Source: Terriglobus saanensis SP1PR4 (GTDB lineage Bacteria; Acidobacteriota; Terriglobia; Terriglobales; Acidobacteriaceae). From it: a DNA stretch of 64,000 nucleotides. The notes under the pieces are model-generated. The model ran no database searches. It saw nothing but the letters and a program-made list of their open reading frames with translations, and was not told the DNA's origin. Numbering within the stretch: the first letter of the stretch is position 1; the number at the start of each line of letters is the position of its first letter. Below, piece after piece: positions 1-8,737 of the stretch. A program made the position numbers and the translations under genes. The stretch spans positions 1,178,001 to 1,242,000 of the forward strand of contig NC_014963.1 of assembly GCF_000179915.2 (NCBI RefSeq), written 5' to 3'.

Positions 1-1
1 C

Positions 2-772
2 TCCGCTGGCAGCTACAACGCCAAGGGTCATGTCTCGCAGGGTATCAAGGTCGGCCAGTTCGCCGATTGCGTCGCGCCGTTCACGGTCAAGGCCTTCGAG
101 CCGCCCACTGTCACCTGCTCGGCTAGCCCGTCTTCGGTTCGCCCTGGCGATTCCTCCACCATCACTGCATCTGGCGTAAGCCCGCAGAACCGCCCCCTGA
201 CGTATAGCTACAGCGCGACGTCTGGTTCGGTCTCTGGCTCTGATGCCACTGCAACCCTCTCCACCGCCGGTGCTGGCCCAGGTACGATCACTGTCACCTG
301 CAACGTCGTAGACGATAAGGGGCAGACCGCTTCGGCCACTACTTCGGTCGACGTCTCTGCTCCTCCGGCTCCTCCTGCACCCACGACCTCGGCTCTTTGC
401 TCGATCAACTTCGGTCGTGACAAGCGTCGTCCGGCTCGTGTGGACAACGAAGCGAAGGCCTGCCTTGATGATGTGGCTCTCAACCTCCAGCGCACCTCTG
501 ATGCCAAGGTCATTCTGACCGGCAACAAGGCTGGTAACGAAAAGGGCGGCAAGCTTGCTGCTGAGCGTGCCATCAACACCAAGGCCTACCTGGTTACGGA
601 AAAGGGCATCGACCCGTCGCGCATCTCGGTCTACACCGGATCCGCTGATGACACGACGGTCACCACCACCCTCGTCCCAGCTGGTGCCACCGCGAGCGAT
701 GCAGGAACCCCGGTCGACGAAAGCGCGATCAAGGTTCAGCCCCGCACCGCGAGAAAGCACCACAAGAAGTAG
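2..772 (+). CDS. OmpA-family C-terminal protein, 5'-truncated by window edge
   Basis: The frame is open from the first bases of the window, so the start lies upstream; about 256 residues are visible. They begin with an Ig/PKD-like beta region containing two Cys-flanked segments (VTCSASPSSVRPGDSSTI, then GTITVTCNVVDDKGQTAS). A Pro/Ala linker follows, then an OmpA-like domain from SINFGRDKRRPARVDNEA onward. That domain keeps the NEAKACLDD...L helix and the AERAINTKAYLV helix expected for peptidoglycan binding. The tail is basic (TARKHHKK). The likely role is a periplasmic or outer-membrane protein tethering the envelope to peptidoglycan. The domain call is good; the full architecture is unknown because the N-terminus is missing. 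Confidence 0.75.
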   Translation, partial: SAGSYNAKGHVSQGIKVGQFADCVAPFTVKAFEPPTVTCSASPSSVRPGDSSTITASGVSPQNRPLTYSYSATSGSVSGSDATATLSTAGAGPGTITVTCNVVDDKGQTASATTSVDVSAPPAPPAPTTSALCSINFGRDKRRPARVDNEAKACLDDVALNLQRTSDAKVILTGNKAGNEKGGKLAAERAINTKAYLVTEKGIDPSRISVYTGSADDTTVTTTLVPAGATASDAGTPVDESAIKVQPRTARKHHKK

Positions 773-792
773 TCACACACGTACCAAGCCTG

Positions 793-830
793 AGGCTGAC
801 TGGGATTTCCCGGTCAGCCTTTGTGCTGTT
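793..830 (+). terminator. Intrinsic-terminator-like hairpin after the OmpA-family gene
   Basis: A 12-bp stem (793-804 with 809-820, one G-T pair) closes a 4-base loop (ATTT) and is followed by a T-rich stretch (TTGTGCTGTT). It starts 20 bases after the stop codon and probably ends the OmpA-family transcript. Confidence 0.7.
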
Positions 831-874
831 AAGGAATAAACTTGTTTTAGTCGCACCACCCAAAGGAATTGAGT

Positions 875-2884
875 ATGGCCCCGCAGTACCCTAGATTTCC
901 CTTGTTGTCTTCTACTGTCCTTGCGTTCACTTTAGCCTTGTCCAGCTACGCTTCCGCGGCTCCCTGGCTTCCCACCGGTCCTGAAGGCGGAGACGCCCGC
1001 GCCTTTGCTGGCGATCCGACAGACCACCTCCATATCTATCTCGGCACCTTGACGGGCTGGATCTATGACACACACGATGGTGGCAAGCAGTGGACGCGCC
1101 TTGCCCGTGTCGGTCAGCGCGACGATCTCGTGCTCGACAACATCGTTGTCGACCCCTCCAACTCCAAGCACCTCGTCATCGGCGCTCACGTCATCGATCG
1201 TCCTGATGGCGGTATCTACTCCAGCATGGACTCCGGAAAGAGCTGGACGAGCTCAAAGCAGATGCAGGGACACTCGGTCCTTGCCCTGAGCTTCGCTCCG
1301 TCGGACCCCAAAATTCTGATCGCGGGCGCGCTGGACGGCGTTTATCGCTCAACCGACGGCGGCAACGACTGGAAGCTCATCACACCAGCTGGAAGCATGG
1401 AACTGCACGAGATTGAGTCCATCGCGATCGATCCGAAGGATCCTTCGACCATTTATGCCGGTACCTGGCATCTTCCCTGGAAGACCTCCGACGGCGGCGC
1501 TAACTGGCACAACATCAAAGAAGGCATCATCGACGACTCCGATGTCTTCTCGATCATCGTCGACCCGAAGAATCCCCAGGTCGTCTACGCCAGTGCCTGC
1601 TCCGGTATCTACAAGAGCGACTCCGCCGGAGTCCAGTTCAAGAAGGTGCAGGGAATTCCCTCGACCGCTCGCCGTACGCGCGTCTTAATGCAGGACCCGA
1701 CGCGCAGCGATGTCGTCTTTGCGGGAACTACCGAAGGCCTCTTCCGTACCGCGGACTCCGGTAAGACCTGGGTCCGGAACACCGCCAACGAAGTCATCGT
1801 CAACGACGTCTTCGTCGACCCGAAGCAGCCGGACCACGTTCTGCTCGCGACTGATCGTGGTGGCATCGTCATCGCGGAGGATGGTGGTTTCAGCTTCCAC
1901 GCTTCGAATAATGGCTTCTCCGCCCGGCAGATTACGGCCTTTGCAGCTGGCCACACCAATCCCTCCGAACTCGCCGTTGGCGTCGTCAACGACAAGACCT
2001 TCGGTGGCGTCTTTACCAGCACAGACGGTGGGATCAAGTGGGCGCAACAGAGCGATGGCCTTGTGGGACGCGATGTCTTTGCCCTGACTCGTACAGCGGA
2101 GGATACCCTTCTCGCAGGTACCAGCCACGGCATCTTCCGTCTGGAAGCAGGAAAGTGGAAGGAGTCGGGTCTGCTGCTCAGCCCTGTCGTCGTTCCTCCC
2201 GTGGCCCCTCCCCGACGCAAGGGTGCGCCAGCAAAGAAGGCTCCTGTGGCTCGCCGAGTCCCTCCGCCTCCAGCCGTCCACTTTGACGGTGCTGTCTACG
2301 CATTCGCGTCTTCGGGAAACACGATCTATGCGGCAGCGGGCGACAACGTCGTCGTCTCCCCAACCGGCGGTATCGGTTGGCAGACGGTGGAGCCACTCAA
2401 GAACAAGGAGTGGCGGAACATCGCTGTACAGGGCACCCGCGTCGTTGTGGGCGGTCTGAAGGTGCTCGCCCTCTCTTCGAACAGCGGTGCGGACTGGCAC
2501 GAGATTCCCGCTCCGCCCAGCATTTCGCTCATGCGTGCGCTCAGCATGGACGACACCGGAAGCATCTGGGTCGGCGGTCGCGAAGGTCTCGTTGTCTCCA
2601 AGGATGACGGCGCTACCTGGACGAAGGTTCACGAGAACTATCTGAATGATGTGAACAACATCTTTTTTGATAAGGCAGGCGAGCGCATCCTGGTGACCAA
2701 CAACCGTCCCACGCTGGTCTACGCGATCAGCGTTCCCGCCATGAAGTTTACTTACATGGAGTCCGGCTGGAACCTGCGCTTCGTCCGCCCGGTCGGGGAC
2801 CATCTTGTCGGTGCCACGTTCTTCGACGGCATCGTCCTTCAGCCCCGTATGATGGACAGCCCCGTCGTCACCGCCTCCAAATAG
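875..2884 (+). CDS. Secreted BNR/sortilin-like beta-propeller repeat protein
   Basis: 669 residues. The ATG at 875 is preferred over an in-frame TTG at 869 because AAAGGA (862-867) sits 7 bases before it. The N-terminus is a signal peptide (TVLAFTLALSSYASAAP). The mature protein has repeated BNR/Asp-box motifs such as STDGGNDWK, TSDGGANWH, TADSGKTWV, STDGGIKWA and SKDDGATWTK. This is typical of VPS10/YCF48-like propellers annotated as glycosyl-hydrolase-like or photosystem II assembly-factor-like. A Pro/Lys/Arg-rich insert (VAPPRRKGAPAKKAPVARR) splits the repeats about two thirds of the way along. The protein is probably periplasmic or extracellular; no catalytic residues can be assigned and the substrate is unknown. 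Confidence 0.8.
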   Translation: MAPQYPRFPLLSSTVLAFTLALSSYASAAPWLPTGPEGGDARAFAGDPTDHLHIYLGTLTGWIYDTHDGGKQWTRLARVGQRDDLVLDNIVVDPSNSKHLVIGAHVIDRPDGGIYSSMDSGKSWTSSKQMQGHSVLALSFAPSDPKILIAGALDGVYRSTDGGNDWKLITPAGSMELHEIESIAIDPKDPSTIYAGTWHLPWKTSDGGANWHNIKEGIIDDSDVFSIIVDPKNPQVVYASACSGIYKSDSAGVQFKKVQGIPSTARRTRVLMQDPTRSDVVFAGTTEGLFRTADSGKTWVRNTANEVIVNDVFVDPKQPDHVLLATDRGGIVIAEDGGFSFHASNNGFSARQITAFAAGHTNPSELAVGVVNDKTFGGVFTSTDGGIKWAQQSDGLVGRDVFALTRTAEDTLLAGTSHGIFRLEAGKWKESGLLLSPVVVPPVAPPRRKGAPAKKAPVARRVPPPPAVHFDGAVYAFASSGNTIYAAAGDNVVVSPTGGIGWQTVEPLKNKEWRNIAVQGTRVVVGGLKVLALSSNSGADWHEIPAPPSISLMRALSMDDTGSIWVGGREGLVVSKDDGATWTKVHENYLNDVNNIFFDKAGERILVTNNRPTLVYAISVPAMKFTYMESGWNLRFVRPVGDHLVGATFFDGIVLQPRMMDSPVVTASK

Positions 2885-2902
2885 CCAAAAATCCAGAGAA
2901 CT

Positions 2903-2961
2903 GTGCCCCATTCTTTCGCGGCTTTATCGCAAAAGGGTGGGGTCGCGCAGAGCGCACAAAC
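2903..2961. repeat. Dispersed palindromic repeat, copy A
   Basis: Begins GTGCCCCATTCTTTCGC and closes with GCAAAAGGGTGGGG, forming a long imperfect stem. The conserved tail is GTCGCGCAGAGCGCACAAAC. It starts 18 bases after the stop of the BNR protein. Copies B (17419) and C (27169) are nearly identical; D (27252) and E (18470) share the flanks but have different stem arms. Confidence 0.8.
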
Positions 2962-2999
2962 AGATTCACGAGGGAAGCAGCCGTTCTATACAACACCCG

Positions 3000-3040
3000 A
3001 TGCGCCGCCATATTCTTGATGGCGGCGCATTGCTTTTGCT
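3000..3040 (+). terminator. Intrinsic terminator downstream of the BNR gene
   Basis: A perfect 11-bp stem (3000-3010, ATGCGCCGCCA, with 3020-3030) closes a 9-base loop and is followed by TGCTTTTGCT. It lies between the repeat copy at 2903 and the rhamnosidase start, so it probably separates the two transcription units. Confidence 0.6.
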
Positions 3041-3127
3041 CTGGTCGAACGTAGGTCTTATGTCACATAGCGCATCCCGGTTTCAATCGGTACTATGTTC
3101 CCAACTCAACATTGGGGTAACGACCAG

Positions 3128-6100
3128 ATGTACAAGTACTCTGCACTTCTCTTTTCTGCCACACTCGCCGCCACGGCCTTTGCATCTCCGGTCCATCTCC
3201 GCACCAACTCGCTCGATGCTCCTATCGGCATCGACACGTCTCACCCCACGCTCTCCTGGCAGAGCGACGCAAAGACTCCCAACTGGACGCAGTCTGCTTA
3301 CGAAATCCTCGTGGCCACCGACGCGAAGAACCTCAAGCCCGGCAAGGCAGACGTCTGGGACTCGCGGCGTGTCTCTTCTTCCGAATCCGTAAATATTGCC
3401 TATGCAGGAGCCGCGCTCAAGCCGCAGCAGCGTTACGTCTGGGCCGTCAAAACATGGGACAGCAAGGGTAAGCCGACGACCTCTGCGCCCGCGTTTTTTG
3501 AGACAGGACTCATGTCTCCCTCCGACTGGAAGGCCCAGTGGATCATGCGCAAGGATCCGGCAGATGAAACTGAGATGGCGACGATTCGCTGGATCTGGCT
3601 GCCTCATGTAGATCCGCAGAAAGTGCTCGCTTCTTCACCCGCCCACTTCCTTTACAAACTGCATCTCGACGCAAAACCCGCAGCGGCCAGCCTGCATATT
3701 CTCGCTCCGGGCCGCGTCATCGCACGAGTCAATGGCCAAGTCACAGGGCATCACGATGAGTGGAGCGCCTTCGATCAGGAAGAGATCTCCGGATTCCTGC
3801 ATGTAGGCGACAACGAAATTCAACTGGACGCAGTCTCCCGTCGCGGCAGCCGGTCTGCCAACACCTCACGTGCAGCCGTCGCCGCATCGATTCATATCAC
3901 TCCGGCCAACGGCGTCGAACAGCGTATCGTGACGGATGAGCATTGGCTGGCGCGCGAAACCTCCGAAGGTCCCTGGGCTCCTGCACAGGCCATCGGGCCC
4001 ATGTCCCTGCACTTCAGCACCGGCACCGACCGTGAAGAGGCTATTTCTGGACCTGATCGTGTTTCCACGAATGCTTCGCTGTTGCGCAAAGACTTTGCTC
4101 TGGCCAACACCGTCCAGTCCGCACGCCTTACCGTCACGGCGCTCGGAGCGTATCAAGCCTTCATCAACGGCAAACCGGTTGCGGCGAACAATCTGCTTAC
4201 CCCAGGCTGGACAGACTTCCGCAAACGCGCGCAGTTCCAGACCTACGATGTAACGTCTCTCGTGAGCAAGGGTGCGAATACTATTGGAGCCATTCTCGGT
4301 GGCGGATGGTATAGCTCGCCTATGACGTGGACTGCCATCCGTGTCACGCCTGGCCCTAACCTCCTCCGCGCGCAGCTTGACCTCACTCTCGCCGACGGAA
4401 CGCATCAGACCATTGCGACAGACAGCACGTGGTTGACCTCGACTTCCCCCATCACCTTCTCCGAGATCTACGGTGGAGAATCCTACGACGCGCGCCTTAT
4501 CCAGAAAGGCTGGAGCAGCCCTAACTTCAATGCCGCAAGCTGGACGACGGCCGCCGTCGGCGCTCCCTTCAACGCGGACATGGTTCTCAATGCGCAGCCG
4601 GATCTCCCCATCAACACCACCATCACCCTGCATCCCATCGCGCTCGATCCGGCGAACTCCGCGCATCCCGTGATCTATGATATGGGCCAGAATATGGTGG
4701 GCAATATCCGCATCCACGTCAGCGGCCCGCGAGCCTCCGTCATCAAGATGCGCTTTGCCGAACGACTCAATCCCGACGGCAGCATCTACACAGAAAACCT
4801 CCGCAACGCCGACGCAACCGACACCTACATCCTCTCCGGTGAAGGCGATGAAACCTATACTCCCTCCTTCACCTTCCACGGCTTCCGTTATGTCGAGTTC
4901 TCCGGCACTGCCGCGCCGCCAACCCTCGCCACCATCGAGGGTCTGGTCTTCAACAACCTGCCCGCGAAACCCTCGATCCGTCTCAGCAGCTCTTCGGCAA
5001 CGCTTAATAAGATGAACGAGCTTGGAGCATGGGGTCAGCGCGGAAACTTTGTCTCCATTCCCACCGACTGCCCACAGCGCGACGAGCGTCTTGGATGGAT
5101 GGGTGACGCAGGAGTCTTCTGGCGCACCGGCAGCTATAACTTCGATATCGATGCCTTCAGCCACAAGTTCATGCTCGACGTCGAGGATGCACAAAACCCA
5201 GAGGGCGCCTTCTCCGACGTCTCGCCGAACGTCCTCAGCCTTACCAAGCCCGGTGCACCCGGATGGGGTGACGCAGGCGTTTTTATCCCCTACGCCGCGT
5301 GGCTCCAGTATGGCGATGCAAACCTCGTCGAACAATCCTGGCCTGCGATGGAGCGTTGGATGGACTTCATCCTTAAGAGCAACCCCAACCACCTCCGCCA
5401 GCAGGCCCTCGGCAACAACTACGCTGACTGGCTCGCGCCCGATCAGAACACGCCCAAAGACCTGATCGGCACAGCCTACTGGGCCCTCATTGCGCACGAG
5501 ATGGCAGAGATGGCGACCGCCCTCCACCGCACGGACGATGCGAAAAAATATCAGCAGCAGTATGACCAGATCGCCGCTGCCTACCGCGCTGCCTATGTGA
5601 AAGAAGACGGCAGCGTTGCGGGCAATACGCAGACCAGCTATCTTGCCACGGTCTTCACCGGCATCGCGCCCGCATCGCTCCGTGCCAACATGGTGGACCG
5701 CGCCGTCAAAGACATCGAAGCGCACGGAACGCATCTCACTACCGGCTTCCTCGGTACGCCCTTTTTGCTCTCTGTTCTAGATGAAAACAACCGCTCCGAC
5801 GTAGCCTTCAAACTCCTTCTCTCGGACACGTATCCCTCGTGGGGGTACATGGTGAAGAAGGGTGCGACCACTTGGTGGGAGCGCTGGAACGGCGACACCG
5901 GCGACCCCGGCATGAACTCCTACAACCACTACGCCTTTGGCTCCGTCATGGCCTGGGTCTACCGCCGCGCTGCGGGCATCGATACGGACACGACCGGCCC
6001 CGGCTACCACCACCTCACCATACAGCCGCACTTCGACGCGGCTCTTCCGCAGCTCCACGCGGAATACGACTCTACCTATGGCACCATCACCACTGACTGG

Positions 6101-6220
6101 CAGCAGAGCGCACACAAGTTCTCGGTGACGATTCCCGCAAACACTACCGGTACAGTCACCTTGCCCAATGGCAAAACGGAGAACGTCGGCAGCGGTACAA
6201 AGTCCTGGACGGTGCAGTAG
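3128..6220 (+). CDS. Secreted alpha-L-rhamnosidase, GH78
   Basis: 1,030 residues from the ATG at 3128; an upstream in-frame ATG at 3095 would put 11 residues ahead of a clean signal peptide (MYKYSALLFSATLAATAFA) and is less likely. An N-terminal Fn3-like region (LRTNSLDAPIGIDTSHPTLSW) precedes beta-sandwich domains and the (alpha/alpha)6 catalytic domain. The GH78 signature DCPQRDERLGWMGDAG (about residue 646), NYADWL and TTWWERWNG (about residue 916) are present. In the family, the Glu of DERLGW and the Glu of WWERW act as general acid and base. The enzyme should release terminal alpha-L-rhamnose from plant pectic or glycosidic material. Its length is normal for secreted GH78 enzymes. Confidence 0.93.
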   Translation: MYKYSALLFSATLAATAFASPVHLRTNSLDAPIGIDTSHPTLSWQSDAKTPNWTQSAYEILVATDAKNLKPGKADVWDSRRVSSSESVNIAYAGAALKPQQRYVWAVKTWDSKGKPTTSAPAFFETGLMSPSDWKAQWIMRKDPADETEMATIRWIWLPHVDPQKVLASSPAHFLYKLHLDAKPAAASLHILAPGRVIARVNGQVTGHHDEWSAFDQEEISGFLHVGDNEIQLDAVSRRGSRSANTSRAAVAASIHITPANGVEQRIVTDEHWLARETSEGPWAPAQAIGPMSLHFSTGTDREEAISGPDRVSTNASLLRKDFALANTVQSARLTVTALGAYQAFINGKPVAANNLLTPGWTDFRKRAQFQTYDVTSLVSKGANTIGAILGGGWYSSPMTWTAIRVTPGPNLLRAQLDLTLADGTHQTIATDSTWLTSTSPITFSEIYGGESYDARLIQKGWSSPNFNAASWTTAAVGAPFNADMVLNAQPDLPINTTITLHPIALDPANSAHPVIYDMGQNMVGNIRIHVSGPRASVIKMRFAERLNPDGSIYTENLRNADATDTYILSGEGDETYTPSFTFHGFRYVEFSGTAAPPTLATIEGLVFNNLPAKPSIRLSSSSATLNKMNELGAWGQRGNFVSIPTDCPQRDERLGWMGDAGVFWRTGSYNFDIDAFSHKFMLDVEDAQNPEGAFSDVSPNVLSLTKPGAPGWGDAGVFIPYAAWLQYGDANLVEQSWPAMERWMDFILKSNPNHLRQQALGNNYADWLAPDQNTPKDLIGTAYWALIAHEMAEMATALHRTDDAKKYQQQYDQIAAAYRAAYVKEDGSVAGNTQTSYLATVFTGIAPASLRANMVDRAVKDIEAHGTHLTTGFLGTPFLLSVLDENNRSDVAFKLLLSDTYPSWGYMVKKGATTWWERWNGDTGDPGMNSYNHYAFGSVMAWVYRRAAGIDTDTTGPGYHHLTIQPHFDAALPQLHAEYDSTYGTITTDWQQSAHKFSVTIPANTTGTVTLPNGKTENVGSGTKSWTVQ

Positions 6221-6230
6221 GAAGCAGAAG

Positions 6231-6267
6231 CCTTGTCCCCGTTTCCTTTCAGGAGATGGGGACAAGG
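6231..6267. terminator. Hairpin between convergent genes
   Basis: CCTTGTCCCC (6231-6240) pairs perfectly with GGGGACAAGG (6258-6267) around a 17-base loop. It fills the gap between the GH78 stop (6220) and the stop of the facing DUF885 gene (6276). There is no clear T run, so termination is inferred from position and structure. Confidence 0.45.
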
Positions 6268-6275
6268 CGCTGATC

Positions 6276-8051
6276 TCAGTTGCTGGCGGTAGTGGGAAGC
6301 TGGCCTTTGATCCAGCGGTCGATGCGTGCATCCAGAACGTCCAGCGGGAGAGCTCCTCCGGAGAGGACCTCGTCATGGAAGGTCTTGAGATCGAATTTGG
6401 GGCCTAGCTGCAACTTGGAGCGTTCCCGCAGTTCACGGATCTTGAGCTGGCCGAGCTTGTAACTGCAGGCCTGGCCCGGGCCGGAGATGTAGCGGTCGGT
6501 TTCGGACTGGATGGTAGGTTCGTCGATGGCATGGGAGTTGCGCATGTACTCCACGACCTGATCGCGGCTCCAGCCCATGTCGTGGATACCGGTGTCTACG
6601 ACCAGACGCACGGCGCGGAAGAGCTCCGAGCGAAGACGGCCGTAATCGGACCCTGGATCCTGGTAGAAGCCGATCTCCTTGCCAAGCTCTTCGGCGTAGA
6701 GACCCCAGCCTTCCGTGTAGGCGGAGTTTCCACCATGTTTGCGAAACTCGGGCAGGCCAGTGAGTGACTGCTGGATGCTGATTTGAAGGTGATGGCCGGG
6801 AACGCCCTCATGATAGGCGATGGCTTCGTCATTGATATAGCTGCGGTGGGTAGGGTCGGAGACGGCGACGGAGACGCGGCCAGGACGTTTCCCGTCCGGA
6901 GTTCCGCCTTGATAGTGGGTGGCAGCGGACGCCTGGAAGGGCGGGATCGGCTCGACCGTTACGGCCGTCTTAGGCAGGAGATTGAAGAGTTCAGGCAGGT
7001 GCGGCTGCATCTGGGCGATGTACTTGCGGAAGTCTTCGACGATGGCATCCGCCGAGACGGCCTGATACTTGGGGTCGTTTTCGATGTGATTGCGGAAGCT
7101 CGCAAGGTCGCTGTAGCCGTTGGCCTTGGCGAGAGCAGCCATCTCTCCGTTGATCCGGTCGACCTCTTTGAGGCCGATCTCGTGGATCTGTGCGGCGGTG
7201 AGGTCAGTGGTCGTGAAGCGGCGGAGCGTGGCCTGGTAACGGCGCTTGCCGCCGCCAAGAGAATTGATGGAAAGCGTCGTACGCGTGTAGGGGATGTAGT
7301 CCTTGGTCACAAACGCTGCGAACTGCTTGTAGGCGGGAAAGACCTCGCTATTGACGGTGGAGGTGATCTCATCCGTGAGACGCTTCTTCTCGGCGTCTGA
7401 GAAGCTGGCTGGGAATTTCCTGAGCGGGATCAGGAAGGGATTGGCGGCGATGACGCCTTCAGCCTGGCCGGGAATTTTCTCCGCGGTGAAGCGGACAGGA
7501 AGGAGATGATCTTTCACTCCGGCGCGGAGGACGTCCTCGACCTGGAGGAAGGCCTTAGGTATCTGGCGGAGCCGGGAGAGGTAGTCCTCGTAGTGTTTGA
7601 CGGAGTCGAAGGGCATGGAAAGCGGAAGGTCGGCGAGGCTGGCATGAATGCCCCCACCGCCTCCGGACGCGCTCAGCGGCATCTCGAACTCTTTGAGGTC
7701 GAAGTCCTCGACACGCTGCTGGAGCTGGCGGAGGAAGAGATCGTGGGAGATGAGGTCCTGCTCCGGAAAGCCGGTAGGATCGATGGTCTTGATGCGAGCC
7801 AGGTCCGAGACTTCGCGCTGATGGCGTGCGGCAATCGCGGCGAGGGAGTAGTCGCCCAGTTGATCGTTGTACCGGTAGTCGCCGACCGAAGTCGCCAGAG
7901 TGGGACTCATCTTGAGACTCGCCTGCCACGACTCGTCAAAGAGTGCGTTCTGGGTAGCGAGACGCGAGGCCACCGGGGACGTCTGGGCAGAGACAAATGG
8001 GCACGCAGCGGCAAGGAAAAGTGCGGAGGTCGCGAGGATGTGGGGACGCAT
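6276..8051 (-). CDS. DUF885 family protein, metallopeptidase-like, secreted
   Basis: 591 residues from the ATG at 8051. The frame stays open upstream to 8198, but a signal peptide starts at this Met (MRPHILATSALFLAAACPFVSAQ), so the later start is chosen. The body matches DUF885 proteins. The hallmark AIAYHEGVPGHHLQ, an HExxPGHH gluzincin-like zinc motif, lies near residue 413, followed by the conserved EGWGLYAEELGKEIG segment. Family members are annotated as putative carboxypeptidases or hydrolases; the true substrate is not established here. The protein is likely periplasmic. It is monocistronic and convergent with the rhamnosidase gene. Confidence 0.88.
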   Translation of the reverse strand: MRPHILATSALFLAAACPFVSAQTSPVASRLATQNALFDESWQASLKMSPTLATSVGDYRYNDQLGDYSLAAIAARHQREVSDLARIKTIDPTGFPEQDLISHDLFLRQLQQRVEDFDLKEFEMPLSASGGGGGIHASLADLPLSMPFDSVKHYEDYLSRLRQIPKAFLQVEDVLRAGVKDHLLPVRFTAEKIPGQAEGVIAANPFLIPLRKFPASFSDAEKKRLTDEITSTVNSEVFPAYKQFAAFVTKDYIPYTRTTLSINSLGGGKRRYQATLRRFTTTDLTAAQIHEIGLKEVDRINGEMAALAKANGYSDLASFRNHIENDPKYQAVSADAIVEDFRKYIAQMQPHLPELFNLLPKTAVTVEPIPPFQASAATHYQGGTPDGKRPGRVSVAVSDPTHRSYINDEAIAYHEGVPGHHLQISIQQSLTGLPEFRKHGGNSAYTEGWGLYAEELGKEIGFYQDPGSDYGRLRSELFRAVRLVVDTGIHDMGWSRDQVVEYMRNSHAIDEPTIQSETDRYISGPGQACSYKLGQLKIRELRERSKLQLGPKFDLKTFHDEVLSGGALPLDVLDARIDRWIKGQLPTTASN

Positions 8052-8135
8052 GCGGACAAGAGTAACAGGGCAGTGTGTACCGCGAATGGATCGATTTTCG
8101 GAGATTTTCATGAAAAGCCGGTGTCGTCCCATTTT

Positions 8136-8160
8136 GGCTAAACCTTCAAAAGGTTCAGCC
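8136..8160. promoter_or_regulatory. Hairpin in a divergent intergenic region
   Basis: GGCTAAACCTT pairs with AAGGTTCAGCC (10 of 11 pairs, loop CAA). It lies between the divergent DUF885 gene and the VOC gene, about 100 bases before the VOC start. It could be an operator or a leader structure; nothing identifies the factor involved. Confidence 0.3.
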
Positions 8161-8258
8161 GCATCCCCGCCATATTCCTCTTCGAGAATTGTTCGCAAAA
8201 ATGTATGCCCGTAATCCAGATTGGGAGCATCCTGTTACTAATTTTCAGGAGGAGACTT

Positions 8259-8630
8259 ATGAGTTCTGAAAAGCAGGGCAAGATCTGCTACATGGAGATT
8301 CCGGCGCGAGATATCGCCGTCTCGTCGCACTTCTACACCTCGATCTTCGGTTGGACCACACGTCGGCGGAGTAACGGTTCCACCGCATTCGATGACGCGA
8401 CCGGCTACGTCAGCGGCTCCTGGATTCTCGGTCGGCCACCCTCCACCGCTGTTGGCATCCTCACCTACATCCTTGTGGAGGATGCGGAAGCGACGGTCAA
8501 AAAGATCCTCGAAGAAGGTGGAACGATCGTGCAGTCCATTGGTGGAGACGCGCCGGAAATTACCGCCCGTTTCCTCGACCCGGCTGGGAATATCCTTGGC
8601 ATCTACCAATCTCCGTCGAAAAAGACGTAG
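8259..8630 (+). CDS. VOC (glyoxalase/bleomycin-resistance fold) family protein
   Basis: 123 residues. The start is fixed by a strong Shine-Dalgarno AGGAGGAG (8247-8254) 4 bases before the ATG; an earlier in-frame ATG at 8205 has none. The sequence follows the VOC pattern: [19 protein letters not shown] at the first beta-strand and helix, then a C-terminal metal-ligand-type strand ([14 protein letters not shown]). It is a single-module protein that would dimerise to form the active site. The specific reaction (lyase, dioxygenase or binding protein) cannot be told from sequence. Confidence 0.85.
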   Translation: MSSEKQGKICYMEIPARDIAVSSHFYTSIFGWTTRRRSNGSTAFDDATGYVSGSWILGRPPSTAVGILTYILVEDAEATVKKILEEGGTIVQSIGGDAPEITARFLDPAGNILGIYQSPSKKT

Positions 8631-8737
8631 TCTCAGTCCGTTATTCGCACTATTGTGCGCTCACCGCATTGCCGCTCGTTCGCGCGCTTTGTTACCCTTG
8701 CCTTCTGAGCAGCAAACCCGCCTCTCGCAAGGAAAAT

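Noticed and set aside
1685-2911. A 408-codon open frame antisense to the BNR protein
   Set aside because: Shadow of a confident gene; its start falls inside repeat copy A and no domain is seen.
3866-5734. A 622-codon open frame antisense to the rhamnosidase gene
   Set aside because: It lies wholly within a well-supported GH78 gene, has no recognisable domain, and such antisense frames are expected in GC-rich DNA.
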